Assembly (NCBI GenBank): GCA_964544085.1
Contig: CAZIZT010000016.1
Coordinates: 1-37,330 of the forward strand
From: CAZIZT01 sp964544085
Lineage (GTDB): Bacteria > Campylobacterota_A > Desulfurellia > Desulfurellales > Hippeaceae
Length of the DNA: 37,330 nt
Direction of reading: 5' to 3'
Numbering within the stretch: position 1 is the stretch's first letter; each line of letters starts with the position of its first letter. Shown piece by piece: positions 7,052 to 14,402 of the stretch. Under the pieces are notes generated by a model. That model was not told the DNA's origin. It searched no databases and was given only the letters and a program-made list of their open reading frames with translations. Both the position numbers and the translations under genes were made by a program.

Positions 7052-9864
7052 TCTTTGGCTAACCCCAGTTTTTTCTTAAGATAGCGGGCGGTGTGGGTGC
7101 TGTAGTTTCGTGCCACCTCAAGCGGTGTTCCTGAAGCTACGACCTTCCCTCCCCTATCTCCGCTTTCAGGACCCATATCAATTAGGTAGTCTGCGGATTT
7201 GATAATATCCAAGTTATGCTCTATGACTATAACGCTGTTTCCCTCATCCACCAGCTTTCTCAAAACGGCAATCAGTTTCTTAACATCGTCGGTGTGCAAA
7301 CCCACAGATGGTTCATCAAGCAGATAGAGGGTGTGTCCCGAGGGAGGTTTAATCAGATACTTGGCAATCTTTATCCTTTGAGCCTCGCCACCCGAAAGCG
7401 TAACGGCATTCTGGCCAAGCTGGATATATCCCAGACCAACATCCTTTAAAACTGCAAGTTTTTTTCTTATTTTTGGTATACTCTCAAAGAACTCGTAAGC
7501 CTGATTTACGCTCATCTCAAGGACCTCATAGATATTCTTGCCTTTATAGGTAACAGCCAGCGTCGCTTCGTTGTATCGTTTGCCCCCGCACAGGTCACAT
7601 TTCACATACACATCCGGCAAAAATTGCATTTCAATCTTTATATAGCCCTCACCCTTGCACCGTTCACATCTACCACCCCTGACGTTAAAGCTAAACCTGG
7701 ACGCGGTAAAACCCTGAATTCGCGCATCCTGTGTCCTGGCAAACACCTCACGAATATCCCCAAACACACCTGTGTAGGTAGCCGGATTGCTTCTGGGCGT
7801 TCTTCCAATAGGTGTCTGATCAATACTGATAACCCTGTCTATCAGTTCAGCGTTTTCAACATCCTCACACAGATCATTCCTAACCCCGCCGGAAAGTCGC
7901 GTCTTTAAATATTCGTAAAAACAGTCAAAGAGAAGACTACTCTTCCCGCTTCCAGAAACACCGGTTACACATACAAACAAATTCAACGGTATTTCAACAT
8001 CTATACCTTTCAGGTTGTGCACGCGTGCACCCCTGAGTTTCAACCATTGTTTCGGCTTCCTGTAGCTTCTGGGATTTTCTATGGAAAGTCTTCCGGACAG
8101 ATACAACCCCGTGAGTGATCTGGGGTCTTTCTTGATTTTTTCAGGAGAACCAGATGCCACAACCTCACCACCATGTCTCCCTGCCCCTGGTCCCATATCG
8201 ATAATATGATCAGCAGCTTCAATTATATTCTCATCGTGCTCAACAACCACAACTGTATTGTCGTTCTCCTTTAGCTTTTTTAAGGTATTTATCAAACGTG
8301 TGGTATCCCTTGGATGTAAACCAATGGAAGGCTCATCAAGTACATAGAGTATGCCGCTTAAATTACTGCCAGCCTGCGTGGCAAGACGTATCCTCTGAGA
8401 CTCGCCCCCGGAGAGGGTAGCTGAACTCCTGTCAAGGGTCAGGTAATCAAGCCCCACATCGGCAAGAAAACCCAAACGTGTCTCTATTTCTCTCAGCAGC
8501 CTTCCAGCTATTCTCAGTTTATACTCAGAGAAACTGTTTCGAACTTCCCTGAAATACTCCAGAGCATCACTAACCTTCAGACGCGTGACCTCAATAATAT
8601 TTTTGCCTAAAATACGAACGGATAAACTCTCCCTGTTAAGCCTGTCTCCGTTGCATACCGGACAAACCGTCTCTTTCATTAAAGCCATAATTTCCCTTTT
8701 TACCTTGATGCTATCCGTCTCTGCAAACTGCTGTGATATCAGATTGATCACGCCGTCCCAGGGCTTCCTCACGGTCGCGCCGGAGCTGTTGAGCCTAAAC
8801 TCAATCACCTGATCAGGTTTACCGAACAGTATTATATCTCTCTCCCTCTCTGAGAGTTCCTCAAAAGGCGTGTAGATATCAATGCCAAGTTGCCTGCAGG
8901 CTTCTATCAGAAAGTGCTCATAGTAGGAGTACCTCATTTTTCGCCAGAGCCTGATAACACCTTCCCTCACCGAGAGACTCTTATCCGGTATAAGCCTGTC
9001 AAGATCAAGCTGATGCTTCACACCCAGACCAAAACATTCCGGACAGGCACCAAGCGGCGAATTGAATGAGAAACTCTGTGGCGTCACAGGCCTGTAATTG
9101 ATGCCACAGTAAGGACAGGCAAAGTGCTCCGAGAAAACCTCCATTTTGCCACTATCCATATCCTGAACATACATGACGCCCTTTCCCATCTTCAAGGCAA
9201 GCTCAACAGAGTCGCTAATCCTCTGTCTCTGGTCGGGCCTGACCTTCAAACGGTCCACAACCAGATAGATATCGTGTTTCTTATTCCTGTCCAGCTCTAT
9301 TTCTTCATCGAGCATTCTCTGCTGACCATCTACAATAACTCGCACAAATCCACCATTGAGAAGTTCCTCAAACTCCCTCTTGAAGGTCCCCTTCTTGTTT
9401 ACTGCTATAGGCGCAAGGATCAGTAACTTCTTCGACTCCATAGATGAAATTGTGTCTACGATTGCCTGTGGATACTGTTTCTGTATTCTTCTGCCACAGG
9501 AGTAGCAGTAAACCTCACCTGCATGGGCAAAGAGCAATCTCATATAATCGTAGATCTCAGTCACGGTGCCAACAGTAGAGCGCGGGTTCCTTGAGACGCT
9601 TTTCTGGTCTATGCTTATGGCTGGGGAGAGTCCTTCAATAACATCAACATCCGGTTTATCTATCTTTTCCAAAAATTGCCTGGCGTATGAGCTCAATGAC
9701 TCAAGGTATCTTCTCTGTCCCTCCGCATAAAGCACATCGAAGGCAAGTGTGGATTTACCACTGCCAGATGGTCCCGTTATGACCACAAGACTTGACTTGG
9801 GTATATCTACATCGATATTCTTCAGGTTGTGTACTCTTGCACCCCTGATCCTTATGTATTTCAT
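7048..9864 (-). CDS. uvrA: UvrABC excinuclease subunit A
   Basis: At 938 residues this is full-length UvrA, the damage-recognising ATPase of nucleotide excision repair, in the cytoplasm. It has the expected duplicated ABC layout. Walker A GPSGSGKST (31-39) is followed by zinc-module cysteines (from C120), LSGGESQRIRLATQ and LYVLDEPSIGLHPRD. The second half has GVSGSGKSS, the CERCKGEGY...CDLCGGKR zinc finger, LSGGEAQRIKIA and LYLLDEPSVGLH. It starts two bases after the dnaB stop with only a weak AGAAGAA ribosome site, so it is probably translationally coupled to dnaB. It is the last gene of the rpsF operon. Confidence 0.97.
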   Translation of the reverse strand: MKYIRIRGARVHNLKNIDVDIPKSSLVVITGPSGSGKSTLAFDVLYAEGQRRYLESLSSYARQFLEKIDKPDVDVIEGLSPAISIDQKSVSRNPRSTVGTVTEIYDYMRLLFAHAGEVYCYSCGRRIQKQYPQAIVDTISSMESKKLLILAPIAVNKKGTFKREFEELLNGGFVRVIVDGQQRMLDEEIELDRNKKHDIYLVVDRLKVRPDQRQRISDSVELALKMGKGVMYVQDMDSGKMEVFSEHFACPYCGINYRPVTPQSFSFNSPLGACPECFGLGVKHQLDLDRLIPDKSLSVREGVIRLWRKMRYSYYEHFLIEACRQLGIDIYTPFEELSERERDIILFGKPDQVIEFRLNSSGATVRKPWDGVINLISQQFAETDSIKVKREIMALMKETVCPVCNGDRLNRESLSVRILGKNIIEVTRLKVSDALEYFREVRNSFSEYKLRIAGRLLREIETRLGFLADVGLDYLTLDRSSATLSGGESQRIRLATQAGSNLSGILYVLDEPSIGLHPRDTTRLINTLKKLKENDNTVVVVEHDENIIEAADHIIDMGPGAGRHGGEVVASGSPEKIKKDPRSLTGLYLSGRLSIENPRSYRKPKQWLKLRGARVHNLKGIDVEIPLNLFVCVTGVSGSGKSSLLFDCFYEYLKTRLSGGVRNDLCEDVENAELIDRVISIDQTPIGRTPRSNPATYTGVFGDIREVFARTQDARIQGFTASRFSFNVRGGRCERCKGEGYIKIEMQFLPDVYVKCDLCGGKRYNEATLAVTYKGKNIYEVLEMSVNQAYEFFESIPKIRKKLAVLKDVGLGYIQLGQNAVTLSGGEAQRIKIAKYLIKPPSGHTLYLLDEPSVGLHTDDVKKLIAVLRKLVDEGNSVIVIEHNLDIIKSADYLIDMGPESGDRGGKVVASGTPLEVARNYSTHTARYLKKKLGLAKD

Positions 9865-9866
9865 GT

Positions 9867-11228
9867 TTATTCTTCTGAATAAGGTATCTCGCTAACCCTG
9901 TCCTCCGGGGCAAGATTGTGGAAGGTAGCCGTTCTATCTTCAAACTGAAGTTTTACTGTACCCTGCGGACCATTTCTCTGCTTGCCAATAATAATCTCCG
10001 CTTTCCCTTTGTCAGCAGAGTTTCTATTGTATACCTCATCCCTGTAGATGAGCAGAATCACATCTGCATCCTGTTCAATAGATCCGGATTCCCTCAAATC
10101 AGCAACCATTGGTCTCTTGTTGTCACGCGACTCAACACCCCTGTTCAACTGTGAGAGGGCAATAATTGGAATATCAAGCTCTTTGGCGAGTATTTTCAGC
10201 GAGCGAGAGATCTCAGAAACCTCCTGCACCCTGTTTGGCGCACCTGTGGTAAGCCTGCCATGCATAAGCTGTAGGTAATCGATTATTATCATATCGATAT
10301 TCTTTTCCATTTTCATTTTGCGTGCCTTGGTGCGAATATCTGCTGATGTCATCATCGATGTATCATCTATGTAGATTTCAGCTTTCTTTAACTTGTCAAG
10401 TGCCTTGCCAACCTGCCTTAACTGCTCCTGCGAGAGCATTCCCGTTCTCAAATTAAACACACCAATGCCGGAGATGGAGGCAATCATTCTCAATACAAGT
10501 TGTTGCGCTGTCATCTCAAGACTGAAAATACCGATTCTCTTACCATACTGTAGCGCCGCATTTACCGCTATACTCACAACAAACGCCGTCTTACCCATAC
10601 CCGGTCTTCCAGCAATAATAACCAGATCCCCATTCTGAAAACCACCGGTGAGTTTGTCCAGATCCGTAAAACCGGTGGGAACACCCGTAAGCACGGTCTG
10701 TCTTCTGCGCAGAGCCTCGATGTAGTTGAGCGTTTCTGCCATCATGTCACCAACAGCCACATATTGGCTCCTTTTCTTGCTCGAAATCTCGAAGATTCTC
10801 TTCTCGGCTTCGTCAATCACCTCCTCTAAATTATCGGGGTCCTCGTAGCACATCTCGGCAATTTCAGAAGAGATATGTATCAACTGACGCAAAACAGATT
10901 TCTTATAAATTATCTCAGCGTAGTAACGTGCATTGGCAGGCGCTGGCAGGTAATCGATAATACTTGTCAGATAGGCAACCCCAACCTTCTCAAGGAGCCC
11001 CTTCTCCTCAAGAGCATTCTTCACCGTAATAAAATCAAAAGGAACATTATCATCGTAGAGTTCCTTAATGACATTGAACAGTGTAGCATTACGTTCATCA
11101 TAAAAGTCCGAACTATCGACTATCTCTATTACTTCCGGGAAAAGAGAGTTGTCAAGAAAGAGAGAGCACAGGAGTGCCCTCTCAGCTTCTATCGACTGTG
11201 GATAGGCTCTTAGTGTCTCACTGCTCAT
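9867..11228 (-). CDS. dnaB: Replicative DNA helicase DnaB
   Basis: A 453-residue hexameric replicative helicase. The N-terminal domain begins YPQSIEAERALLCSLFLD. The RecA-like domain begins near TGVPTGFTDLDKLTGGFQ (from about 181), with Walker A GRPGMGKT (207-214), IDMIIIDYLQL (Walker B) and the KQRNGPQGT sequence near the end. The ATG lies inside the final codons of rplI (11-base overlap) and has no clear Shine-Dalgarno, so it is expressed by coupling. No intein or insertion is seen. The rplI-dnaB order is common in bacteria. Confidence 0.97.
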   Translation of the reverse strand: MSSETLRAYPQSIEAERALLCSLFLDNSLFPEVIEIVDSSDFYDERNATLFNVIKELYDDNVPFDFITVKNALEEKGLLEKVGVAYLTSIIDYLPAPANARYYAEIIYKKSVLRQLIHISSEIAEMCYEDPDNLEEVIDEAEKRIFEISSKKRSQYVAVGDMMAETLNYIEALRRRQTVLTGVPTGFTDLDKLTGGFQNGDLVIIAGRPGMGKTAFVVSIAVNAALQYGKRIGIFSLEMTAQQLVLRMIASISGIGVFNLRTGMLSQEQLRQVGKALDKLKKAEIYIDDTSMMTSADIRTKARKMKMEKNIDMIIIDYLQLMHGRLTTGAPNRVQEVSEISRSLKILAKELDIPIIALSQLNRGVESRDNKRPMVADLRESGSIEQDADVILLIYRDEVYNRNSADKGKAEIIIGKQRNGPQGTVKLQFEDRTATFHNLAPEDRVSEIPYSEE

Positions 11229-11673
11229 CGGCAGGCTTTACGATCACCTTAATCGTAGCCTTGATGTCCCTGTAAATCGCTATTTCAACCTGATGTTCTC
11301 CAACACTCTTGATGCCACCTTCCGGCAATCTTATCTGCTTTTTATCCAGCCCCTCGGCTTTATCCTTGATTGCCTCATAGATCTCCGTTGCAGTAACGGA
11401 ACCGAAGAGCTTACCCTCTTTGCCTGCTTTAGCAGATATCTCTATTTCCAGACCATCGAGAGCATCGCGTATCTTTTTGGCTGCTTCAATCTTCTTCTCT
11501 ATGCGACGCAGGATGGCTCTTCTCTTTTCTTCCACCATCTTGAGATTGCTCTTGGTTGCCATTAGAGCCTTACCCTTGGGGATCAGGTAATTTCTCGCAT
11601 AGCCGTCTTTGACTTCCTTTATGTCACCGGCATAGCCGAGATTATCAACATCTTCCAAGAGAACTATCTTCAT
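11218..11673 (-). CDS. rplI: 50S ribosomal protein L9
   Basis: A 151-residue L9 with the conserved N-terminal RNA-binding domain (MKIVLLEDVDNLGYAGDIKEVKDGYARNYL), the long connecting helix and the C-terminal domain (GKLFGSVTATEI). The Shine-Dalgarno is AAGGGGGAAGGG. It lies in the rpsF-ssb-rpsR-rplI-dnaB operon and overlaps the dnaB start. Confidence 0.97.
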   Translation of the reverse strand: MKIVLLEDVDNLGYAGDIKEVKDGYARNYLIPKGKALMATKSNLKMVEEKRRAILRRIEKKIEAAKKIRDALDGLEIEISAKAGKEGKLFGSVTATEIYEAIKDKAEGLDKKQIRLPEGGIKSVGEHQVEIAIYRDIKATIKVIVKPADEQ

Positions 11674-11685
11674 TGCCCTTCCCCC

Positions 11686-11949
11686 TTAGCCCTTGAGTTT
11701 TCTACTAACCGTAAACGGTATAAGTGCCATTACTCTCGCCCGTTTAATGGCTTTGGTTAGCATCCTCTGGTGCTTGGCGCAGGTGGCTGTTGTTTTTCTA
11801 CCAATTATCTTGTACCTCTCCGTTACATAACGCATTAGAAGATCAACATCCTTATAATCGATCTCCTCCATCTTATTGGAACAAAAGTGACAGAATCGCT
11901 TTTTCGGATACCTGAAATATCTTTTTCTTTTATTGTTATTGTTCACCAT
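11686..11949 (-). CDS. rpsR: 30S ribosomal protein S18
   Basis: An 87-residue S18 with the basic N-terminus and the CHFCSNKMEEIDYKDVDLL core, then KIIGRKTTATCAKHQRMLTKAIKRAR, the conserved rRNA-binding region. Four cysteine/histidine positions (C-H-F-C and C-A-K-H) resemble a zinc-binding S18. A GGAGG site lies 7 bases before the ATG. S18 binds S6 in the 30S platform, and both are encoded in this operon. Confidence 0.97.
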   Translation of the reverse strand: MVNNNNKRKRYFRYPKKRFCHFCSNKMEEIDYKDVDLLMRYVTERYKIIGRKTTATCAKHQRMLTKAIKRARVMALIPFTVSRKLKG

Positions 11950-11963
11950 CGTTTACCTCCATT

Positions 11964-12359
11964 TTAAAAAGGAATATCCTCTTCCTCGGTTGGAACCTCA
12001 ACGGGCTCCATCACCTCTTCCTGCTTCCTTGGACCGAGAAACTGAAAGCTGTTCAGGATAATTTCGTGCTTTGCACGTTTGTTACCGCTGGCATCCTCCC
12101 ATGTTCTGTAGCGCAGTCTGCCTTCCACAAACACAGGTCTTCCCTTTTTCAGATACTCTGCTATAACCTCAGCCTGTCTTCCAAAGGCAACCACATCGAT
12201 ATAAAGCACATCCTTCTTCTGGTTACCAGCATCATCCTTACCAATAGGTGTACTTACTGCCAGGGTGAAAGACGAGATCGCAACACCACCGGGCGTATAC
12301 CTGAGCTCTGGATCCCTTGTAAGGTTGCCTATGAGAAAAACCCTATTCAGAGTTGCCAT
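11964..12359 (-). CDS. ssb: Single-stranded DNA-binding protein
   Basis: A 131-residue SSB. The OB fold begins MATLNRVFLIGNLTRDPELRYTPGG, includes the VVAFGRQAEVIAEYLKKG segment, and ends in the acidic interaction tail EEEDIPF, which recruits repair and replication partners. The linker is short. It overlaps the end of rpsF by 17 bases and lies between rpsF and rpsR, the usual arrangement. Confidence 0.97.
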   Translation of the reverse strand: MATLNRVFLIGNLTRDPELRYTPGGVAISSFTLAVSTPIGKDDAGNQKKDVLYIDVVAFGRQAEVIAEYLKKGRPVFVEGRLRYRTWEDASGNKRAKHEIILNSFQFLGPRKQEEVMEPVEVPTEEEDIPF

Positions 12360-12684
12360 CCTGCTTTTCCTGGCCCTTCGTATAGTGGGCTATATCCTTC
12401 TTCAGCATATTCGTGATGATGAAACGTAAAACGCTCTCCTTGATTCTGAGTTTTTCCTCCACCTTCTTAGGTACAGGAGGCTCAGCCCTGAAGTGCACAA
12501 GGATATAGTAGCCCTGCTTAAACTTTTTAATCGGGTAGGCAAGATTTCTCTTTTGCCACAGCTCATTTTTGAGAATCTCACCACCCTCCCGGGTTATGTA
12601 ACCAGCCACCTCTTCCATAACACCCTTCAACTCCTCATCGGAAAAGGTGGGTTGCACAACGTAAAGTAACTCGTAATACCGCAT
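12343..12684 (-). CDS. rpsF: 30S ribosomal protein S6
   Basis: A 113-residue S6, beginning MRYYELLYVVQPTFSDEELK and with the conserved LAYPIKKFKQGYYILVHF strand region. The ATG at 12684 has GGAGG 9 bases upstream; an in-frame TTG at 12690 is too close to it. As first gene of the operon it follows a leader with a stable hairpin, possibly the S6:S18 feedback site. No acidic tail is present. Confidence 0.96.
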   Translation of the reverse strand: MRYYELLYVVQPTFSDEELKGVMEEVAGYITREGGEILKNELWQKRNLAYPIKKFKQGYYILVHFRAEPPVPKKVEEKLRIKESVLRFIITNMLKKDIAHYTKGQEKQDGNSE

Positions 12685-12713
12685 ACCCAAAAACCTCCTT
12701 CTGGACTCTGGCC

Positions 12714-12738
12714 CTTGGTTGACACAAATGCAACCAAG
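12714..12738 (-). promoter_or_regulatory. Hairpin in the rpsF leader, possible S6:S18 autoregulatory element
   Basis: A perfect 8-base stem (CTTGGTTG / CAACCAAG) closes a 9-base loop, 16 bases before the rpsF Shine-Dalgarno and downstream of the putative promoter. No U-tract follows, so it is not an intrinsic terminator. Many bacteria regulate this operon by S6:S18 binding to the leader RNA; I cannot verify the consensus here. Confidence 0.4.
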
Positions 12739-12753
12739 AGCAAGGAATCAGGC

Positions 12754-12782
12754 TTCAATACTACAGGAATGGTTAATAAAAA
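12754..12782 (-). promoter_or_regulatory. Possible promoter of the rpsF operon
   Basis: On the minus strand: TTGATT (about 12782-12777), 17-base spacer, TAGTAT (about 12759-12754). Both hexamers match four of six consensus bases. It lies between the diguanylate cyclase stop and the leader hairpin, the only space available for an operon promoter. Confidence 0.4.
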
Positions 12783-12789
12783 TCAACCG

Positions 12790-13965
12790 TTAACTTTTAG
12801 CTACTTCAACACGATCCCTACCTTTCCTTTTAGCCATATAAAGCATATTATCTGCCACCAGAATAGACTCCAAAAGCGTTTTTCGTCTGTACGTAAATGG
12901 ATCTAAACCCATCGATACCGTGACTTTTATCTGTTTATCCTTAACCCTTACAGGTGTGGAAGATACCTGCTCCTGAACCCTTTTAGCCACAGAGATGATC
13001 TTCTTTACCTCCTCAGGATTCTTCTTTGCATGGTAATTGGAGAATACAATCACAAACTCTTCACCACCGTACCGCACAACAATGTCATCCGTACGAGTAT
13101 AGGTTGTAAGTCTTTTAGCTATAGCCTTCAGAACCATATCACCAAACTCATGACCGTAGGTGTCATTTATGCGCTTAAAATGATCAATATCCACCATAGC
13201 CACGGCAACACTATCAAGGTTAATGAGTCGCTCCTTTTCCCTCAGATAGCTTCTGTTGTACAGATGGGTCAGAGTGTCGATTCTGCCAAGCTTTCTCTCC
13301 TTCATGAACAGATACAGCTCAAGCGCTGTCACAAAAATAACGAGCAACACAAAGAAGAGCAGATATCGCAAATAGCCCTTTAGAGGAGCGAGCGTTTGTT
13401 TCAGCTTCTTATAGGCAATCATAGAAACATCGAGCACCAGAACAGCCTGCATCTTGTGATTCAGATAAATGGGATGAAGATACGTTAGCCACAGTGTGTT
13501 TATGTTGCGCTGTATGGCGTATGTATCCTTGCCGCTTTCAAAACAGCGCCTCCACAGGACTGTATTCACAGGTATAAATATCTGATTCAGCTCCCCTCGC
13601 TCCTTTGGAGACTTGGAACCATCGAGCAGGTACCTATAGAATCCCTTATTATCGCGATAAATCACGTATACATACTTTATCTCACGACTAACAAACAGCT
13701 CAAGGACCCTGTTCAATTTTTTTCTCAAATCTGGATTGTTCTCTATCTCTTCAACCAGATTGTCCGTCGGCTGAAGGTACATCCTCAGTGTACCATCGAT
13801 TGTCGTAGCGCACCTTCTGATCTGACCAATCTCTATATTCTTGACACCTGTTGAGGTGTGATACATAGCTTTTATGAAACTCAAATATACCCACACCATG
13901 GAGAAAAACAGAAGCAGAAGCAGTAAAAAAAGCAGGCGATGGATAGGCAAAAGGTACTTAATCAT
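12790..13965 (-). CDS. Membrane diguanylate cyclase (GGDEF) with periplasmic sensor domain
   Basis: A 391-residue inner-membrane protein. TM1 is at about 10-31, a periplasmic region at about 32-198 (double-Cache-like length, no certain family), TM2 at about 199-221, and a GGDEF domain from about 228 (DTLTHLYNRSYL). The active-site motif is intact as GGEEF (300-304), with DIDHFKRINDTYGHEFGD upstream. An inhibitory RxxD site (RTDD, 291-294) lies five residues before it, so the enzyme should make c-di-GMP and be product-inhibited. It starts two bases after the YfiR-like stop. The organisation recalls YfiN/TpbB, whose periplasmic domain is held inactive by YfiR. Confidence 0.92.
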   Translation of the reverse strand: MIKYLLPIHRLLFLLLLLLFFSMVWVYLSFIKAMYHTSTGVKNIEIGQIRRCATTIDGTLRMYLQPTDNLVEEIENNPDLRKKLNRVLELFVSREIKYVYVIYRDNKGFYRYLLDGSKSPKERGELNQIFIPVNTVLWRRCFESGKDTYAIQRNINTLWLTYLHPIYLNHKMQAVLVLDVSMIAYKKLKQTLAPLKGYLRYLLFFVLLVIFVTALELYLFMKERKLGRIDTLTHLYNRSYLREKERLINLDSVAVAMVDIDHFKRINDTYGHEFGDMVLKAIAKRLTTYTRTDDIVVRYGGEEFVIVFSNYHAKKNPEEVKKIISVAKRVQEQVSSTPVRVKDKQIKVTVSMGLDPFTYRRKTLLESILVADNMLYMAKRKGRDRVEVAKS

Positions 13966-13967
13966 CC

Positions 13968-14402
13968 CTAATCAACAACATAATCCTTCAGATTTTTCGG
14001 CAGGCTCACATGAAGCCGCTCCAGGTTTCTTTTTCTGAATATCAGCACAGGTCTTCCCTTTTGCCAGAACAGTGCACCCACAGGCAGATTGGACGATCTG
14101 TAACCACGGTAGTTGGTCACAAAAATCGGCTTATCCCTGCACAGACCTCTGAGAGAGTCAGGTTTGCTTACAATTATAAGGTCAGCATCCTTGCACTGTT
14201 TAACAAACACTACACCATTAACATTCTTGGTCTTGGCAAGAAAACCTTTATCGCCAAGATAAACCTTGACTACCTTCTTCTTTACAATGGCATGAGCAAT
14301 GATGGAAACCAACTGCAGCTTGATCTGTTCAAGGCTTATGGCAACACACACCGAAGCGATCAGTATGAACAAACCTGCGACACTACAAACAACCCTTTTC
14401 AA
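13968..14402 (-). CDS. YfiR-like (DUF4154-type) periplasmic protein, putative DGC regulator
   Basis: A 144-residue exported protein from the TTG at 14402, whose TTGA overlaps the stop of the preceding receptor gene. An earlier in-frame TTG at 14426 is possible, but the signal-anchor MKRVVCSVAGLFILIASV starts properly at 14402. The remainder resembles YfiR: a charged strand-loop segment, a DADLIIVSKPD strand with an upstream cysteine, KPIFVTNY, then GALFWQKGRPVLIF and LHVSLPKNLKDYVVD. YfiR represses a membrane diguanylate cyclase and is usually encoded with it, exactly the arrangement here. Similarity was judged by eye and is remote, so a fold search would be needed. Confidence 0.6.
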   Translation of the reverse strand: MKRVVCSVAGLFILIASVCVAISLEQIKLQLVSIIAHAIVKKKVVKVYLGDKGFLAKTKNVNGVVFVKQCKDADLIIVSKPDSLRGLCRDKPIFVTNYRGYRSSNLPVGALFWQKGRPVLIFRKRNLERLHVSLPKNLKDYVVD

